From: Diplonema papillatum
Lineage: Eukaryota > Euglenozoa > Diplonemea > Diplonemida > Diplonemidae
Direction of reading: 5' to 3'
Assembly (NCBI GenBank): GCA_030068145.1
Contig: JAPJBO010000041.1
Coordinates: 124,001-188,000 of the forward strand
Length of the DNA stretch: 64,000 bases
Below the pieces are notes generated by a model. It had not been told where the DNA came from, made no database searches, and worked only from the letters and a program-made list of their open reading frames with translations. Shown here piece by piece: positions 62,181-64,000 of the stretch. Both the position numbers and the translations under genes were made by a program. Position 1 is the stretch's first letter, and every line of letters begins with the position of its first letter.

Positions 62181-63054
62181 TTGGCAAAACCCAATGTGGG
62201 CTTGGCGACTTCTAGGCGACTCGCAGACTTAGAGGAGGATGCGCGTCCCCTAAACAACATGCTGTTGGGGCGGCGCTTGGGCGATGGCCGCGCTTCGATG
62301 GACGCTCCTCTACGCCGTTTTGTTGTCGGCTTCGACGCAGAGTTCGTTCGCCGCTTCTTCGCTCGTCTTTTTGACCCTCGCCGCTGGTTTCGTTGTTGAT
62401 GTTGCGGTCTCTGATGTTGCTCGTCTTCTGCTGCTTCCGGTAGCAGGATCACTCGATAAGAGAACTTCACAGCCTTCAGGGTGTAGCTGGTTCAAAGAAA
62501 AAGTCAAGTTTTCCCATTCAAGCATCCTGCAACCGTAGGATGGTGGCGGTAAGGGGTCCGTTCAAAAGAAAAAGGTGACACAGAAGGTTTCGTGTCCAAC
62601 TGACGTGACACAAATTTCGGGTTTCCTTCGCCATTCGACGTGATGGTCTTTTGTAGGCACACCTGTGTAGCTCCTTGCCCGAACCTTTTTACGAAGCCGC
62701 GCGTTGGCTCAAGCGGAGATACGTACGACGTGAGAGTTGAGCACAAGAAAGCAATACAACAACGAAATGACACGCAAAGTCTCTTCATCCACACGAACAT
62801 CACAGTGTGGCATGACAGACTTGTGACAAATGGCCGACTTTTCTTTTTTCGTCCGCCAAAAACCCCGGAATTTCAAGCGAACTTTAACTCTAAAAATTAC
62901 TCAGTGTATGTTAAACCCTGCCTCTAAACGCGGAAATGCGGTGTTTCTTGGATTTGTCGGTCTCTTTTGATGCCCCCCTGGTCCTCATGAGGACCCGGAT
63001 CTTCGTTTCTCCCCTCCGGGGACGTTGTGTTTTCCCAGCCAAGAAAAGTTTTAT
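62181..63054. other. Intergenic, no gene seen
   Basis: Short ORFs on both strands (for example 62284-62538, hydrophobic) without recognisable motifs. Confidence 0.45.
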
Positions 63055-63240
63055 TTTTGCGCGCGCGCGCGGAAAATTTTGGGGGTCAAAAAAACATAAA
63101 AAAAACTTTCTACCCTAAGTACATTTTCAGGGCAAAAAACAAATTTGTTAGGTTTGGTACCTCTGAGGGCATTTTTTGGTACCTCTAAGGAAATAAACGA
63201 ATTGTTTGGTACCTCTAAGGAAGATCACTCAAAAGAAATA
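63055..63240 (+). repeat. TTAGAGGTACC repeat family, near-copy of 17640-17825
   Basis: Starts at a (GC)n tract, continues GGAAAATTTTGGGGGTCAAA and ends GGTACCTCTAAGGAAGATCA. About 185 bp shared with 17640-17825. Confidence 0.8.
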
Positions 63241-63651
63241 CAAAGCAATCCCAAACATAGGTAACCAGACGGTGGAGTCCGCCTCGGAAGCTGGAGTGAT
63301 CAGGAGTGTGCCACACCTTCGCGCGGGTGTTAAACTCCAGCTGTAGTTCCAGCTCCTGAGGTTGCATCCGTATTCTTTCCGTCGCTTCTTTTCAAACGTT
63401 AACCACAAACAGACGAACGACGCATATATGCGTCGTTTAATACAAGGTTATTCCTGTGAGCATGTAAGCCCTGATTATTCACGGTTAAACGAAGCTAGCG
63501 CACAAGGTTTGCCTGATCTCGCACCTACTTTTCGATACCAAATAGATTTTCTATTCAAACTCTCTCTCTCTCTCTCGGGAAAGGTCAACGCGGTAGCGGT
63601 GCCCATACAGGTGGCCCTGGGACTGCGAAGGCGTGACTCTCTCTCTCTCTC

Positions 63652-63873
63652 ATGACTGCTGTGGCCGAGTCCGTCGACAGTTTGTCACTGATGCTGAAAC
63701 GTGCAGAAGAAAAGTCAAAACATACACCCGTTGGTATTTGGTGGTCAACTTCGTCTAGTTGCTTTGACCTACCTAAAGACTATGACACAGAGGACAAGGT
63801 CTTAGACATCTTAATGAGCGCGGCGGCACGACACGGAGTGCGATGGAAGCATTCTGACTTGAAAGCACTAACT
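63652..63873 (+). pseudogene. Partial copy of the esterase last exon
   Basis: Bases match 58251-58472 (residues about 310-383) at nearly every position; changes include AESVDSL for AEYVDSL and KHSDLK for KHFDLK. The left junction is a CTCTCT run; at the right the sequence leaves the exon after KALT. It lacks the catalytic Asp-His end and the first two exons. Confidence 0.9.
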
Positions 63874-64000
63874 CACGTGATCTGCAAGACACTAGGCTTT
63901 GGCAAACAAACGGTTGCTGTAAGCACGCTTGGCATTTGCACACCCGAACCGCTCATTCGGGGTTCTTCTGTGGGTCGAAGTTTCTTGTCGTGTGAAAAAC

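Overview
The window is nuclear DNA from a unicellular eukaryote, probably an alga or another protist; I cannot place it more closely. Protein-coding exons are GC-rich, and three genes have GT-AG introns whose splice phases join correctly. The rest is dense with transposable elements and repeats. I saw no tRNA, rRNA or CRISPR array, and nothing that looks bacterial as a contig.

Host genes, in order: an ankyrin-repeat protein (4407-5144, +); a cytidylate-kinase-like protein in at least two exons (11021-13878, +); a choline-dehydrogenase-type GMC flavoprotein (29476-31149, +); an Erv1/Alr-like sulfhydryl-oxidase-domain protein with a Pro-rich, Cys-ending tail (three exons, 36832-40515, +); a type II membrane glycosyltransferase of the glycogenin/GT8 kind (44362-45525, +); and a type II membrane SGNH/PC-esterase-like protein (three exons, 53659-58649, +). 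They do not look like a pathway. The sulfhydryl oxidase, glycosyltransferase and esterase would all suit the secretory route, but that is inference.

Mobile DNA: a non-LTR retrotransposon (19282-26247) has both ORFs intact. ORF1 and ORF2 share a frame and are separated by one UGA in the leaky UGA-CUA context; ORF2 then begins with a consensus 2A ribosome-skipping motif. At least four decayed relatives lie at 9030-10695 (-), about 14090-14430 (-), 34140-35060 (+) and 50098-50345 (+). A tyrosine-recombinase retrotransposon with the unusual order gag-like, YR, RT (as in VIPER) lies on the minus strand between 251-bp direct repeats (5669-8804). A 3-kb DNA transposon with long terminal inverted repeats lies at 50551-53585. 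A MITE family (here M1) has about ten copies, and another MITE (M2) is nested in one of them with a TA target duplication.

A recurrent feature is partial duplication of gene ends. The GMC gene has three tandem copies of its 5' flank plus first ~84 codons upstream, and decayed copies of its 3' end downstream. The Erv1-like and glycosyltransferase genes are each followed by tandem copies of their own 3' ends. Part of the last esterase exon reappears 5.4 kb downstream. Other structures are two composite elements made of a unique core between oppositely oriented minisatellite arrays (15010-15665, 61460-62180) and a self-complementary minisatellite (35195-36125).
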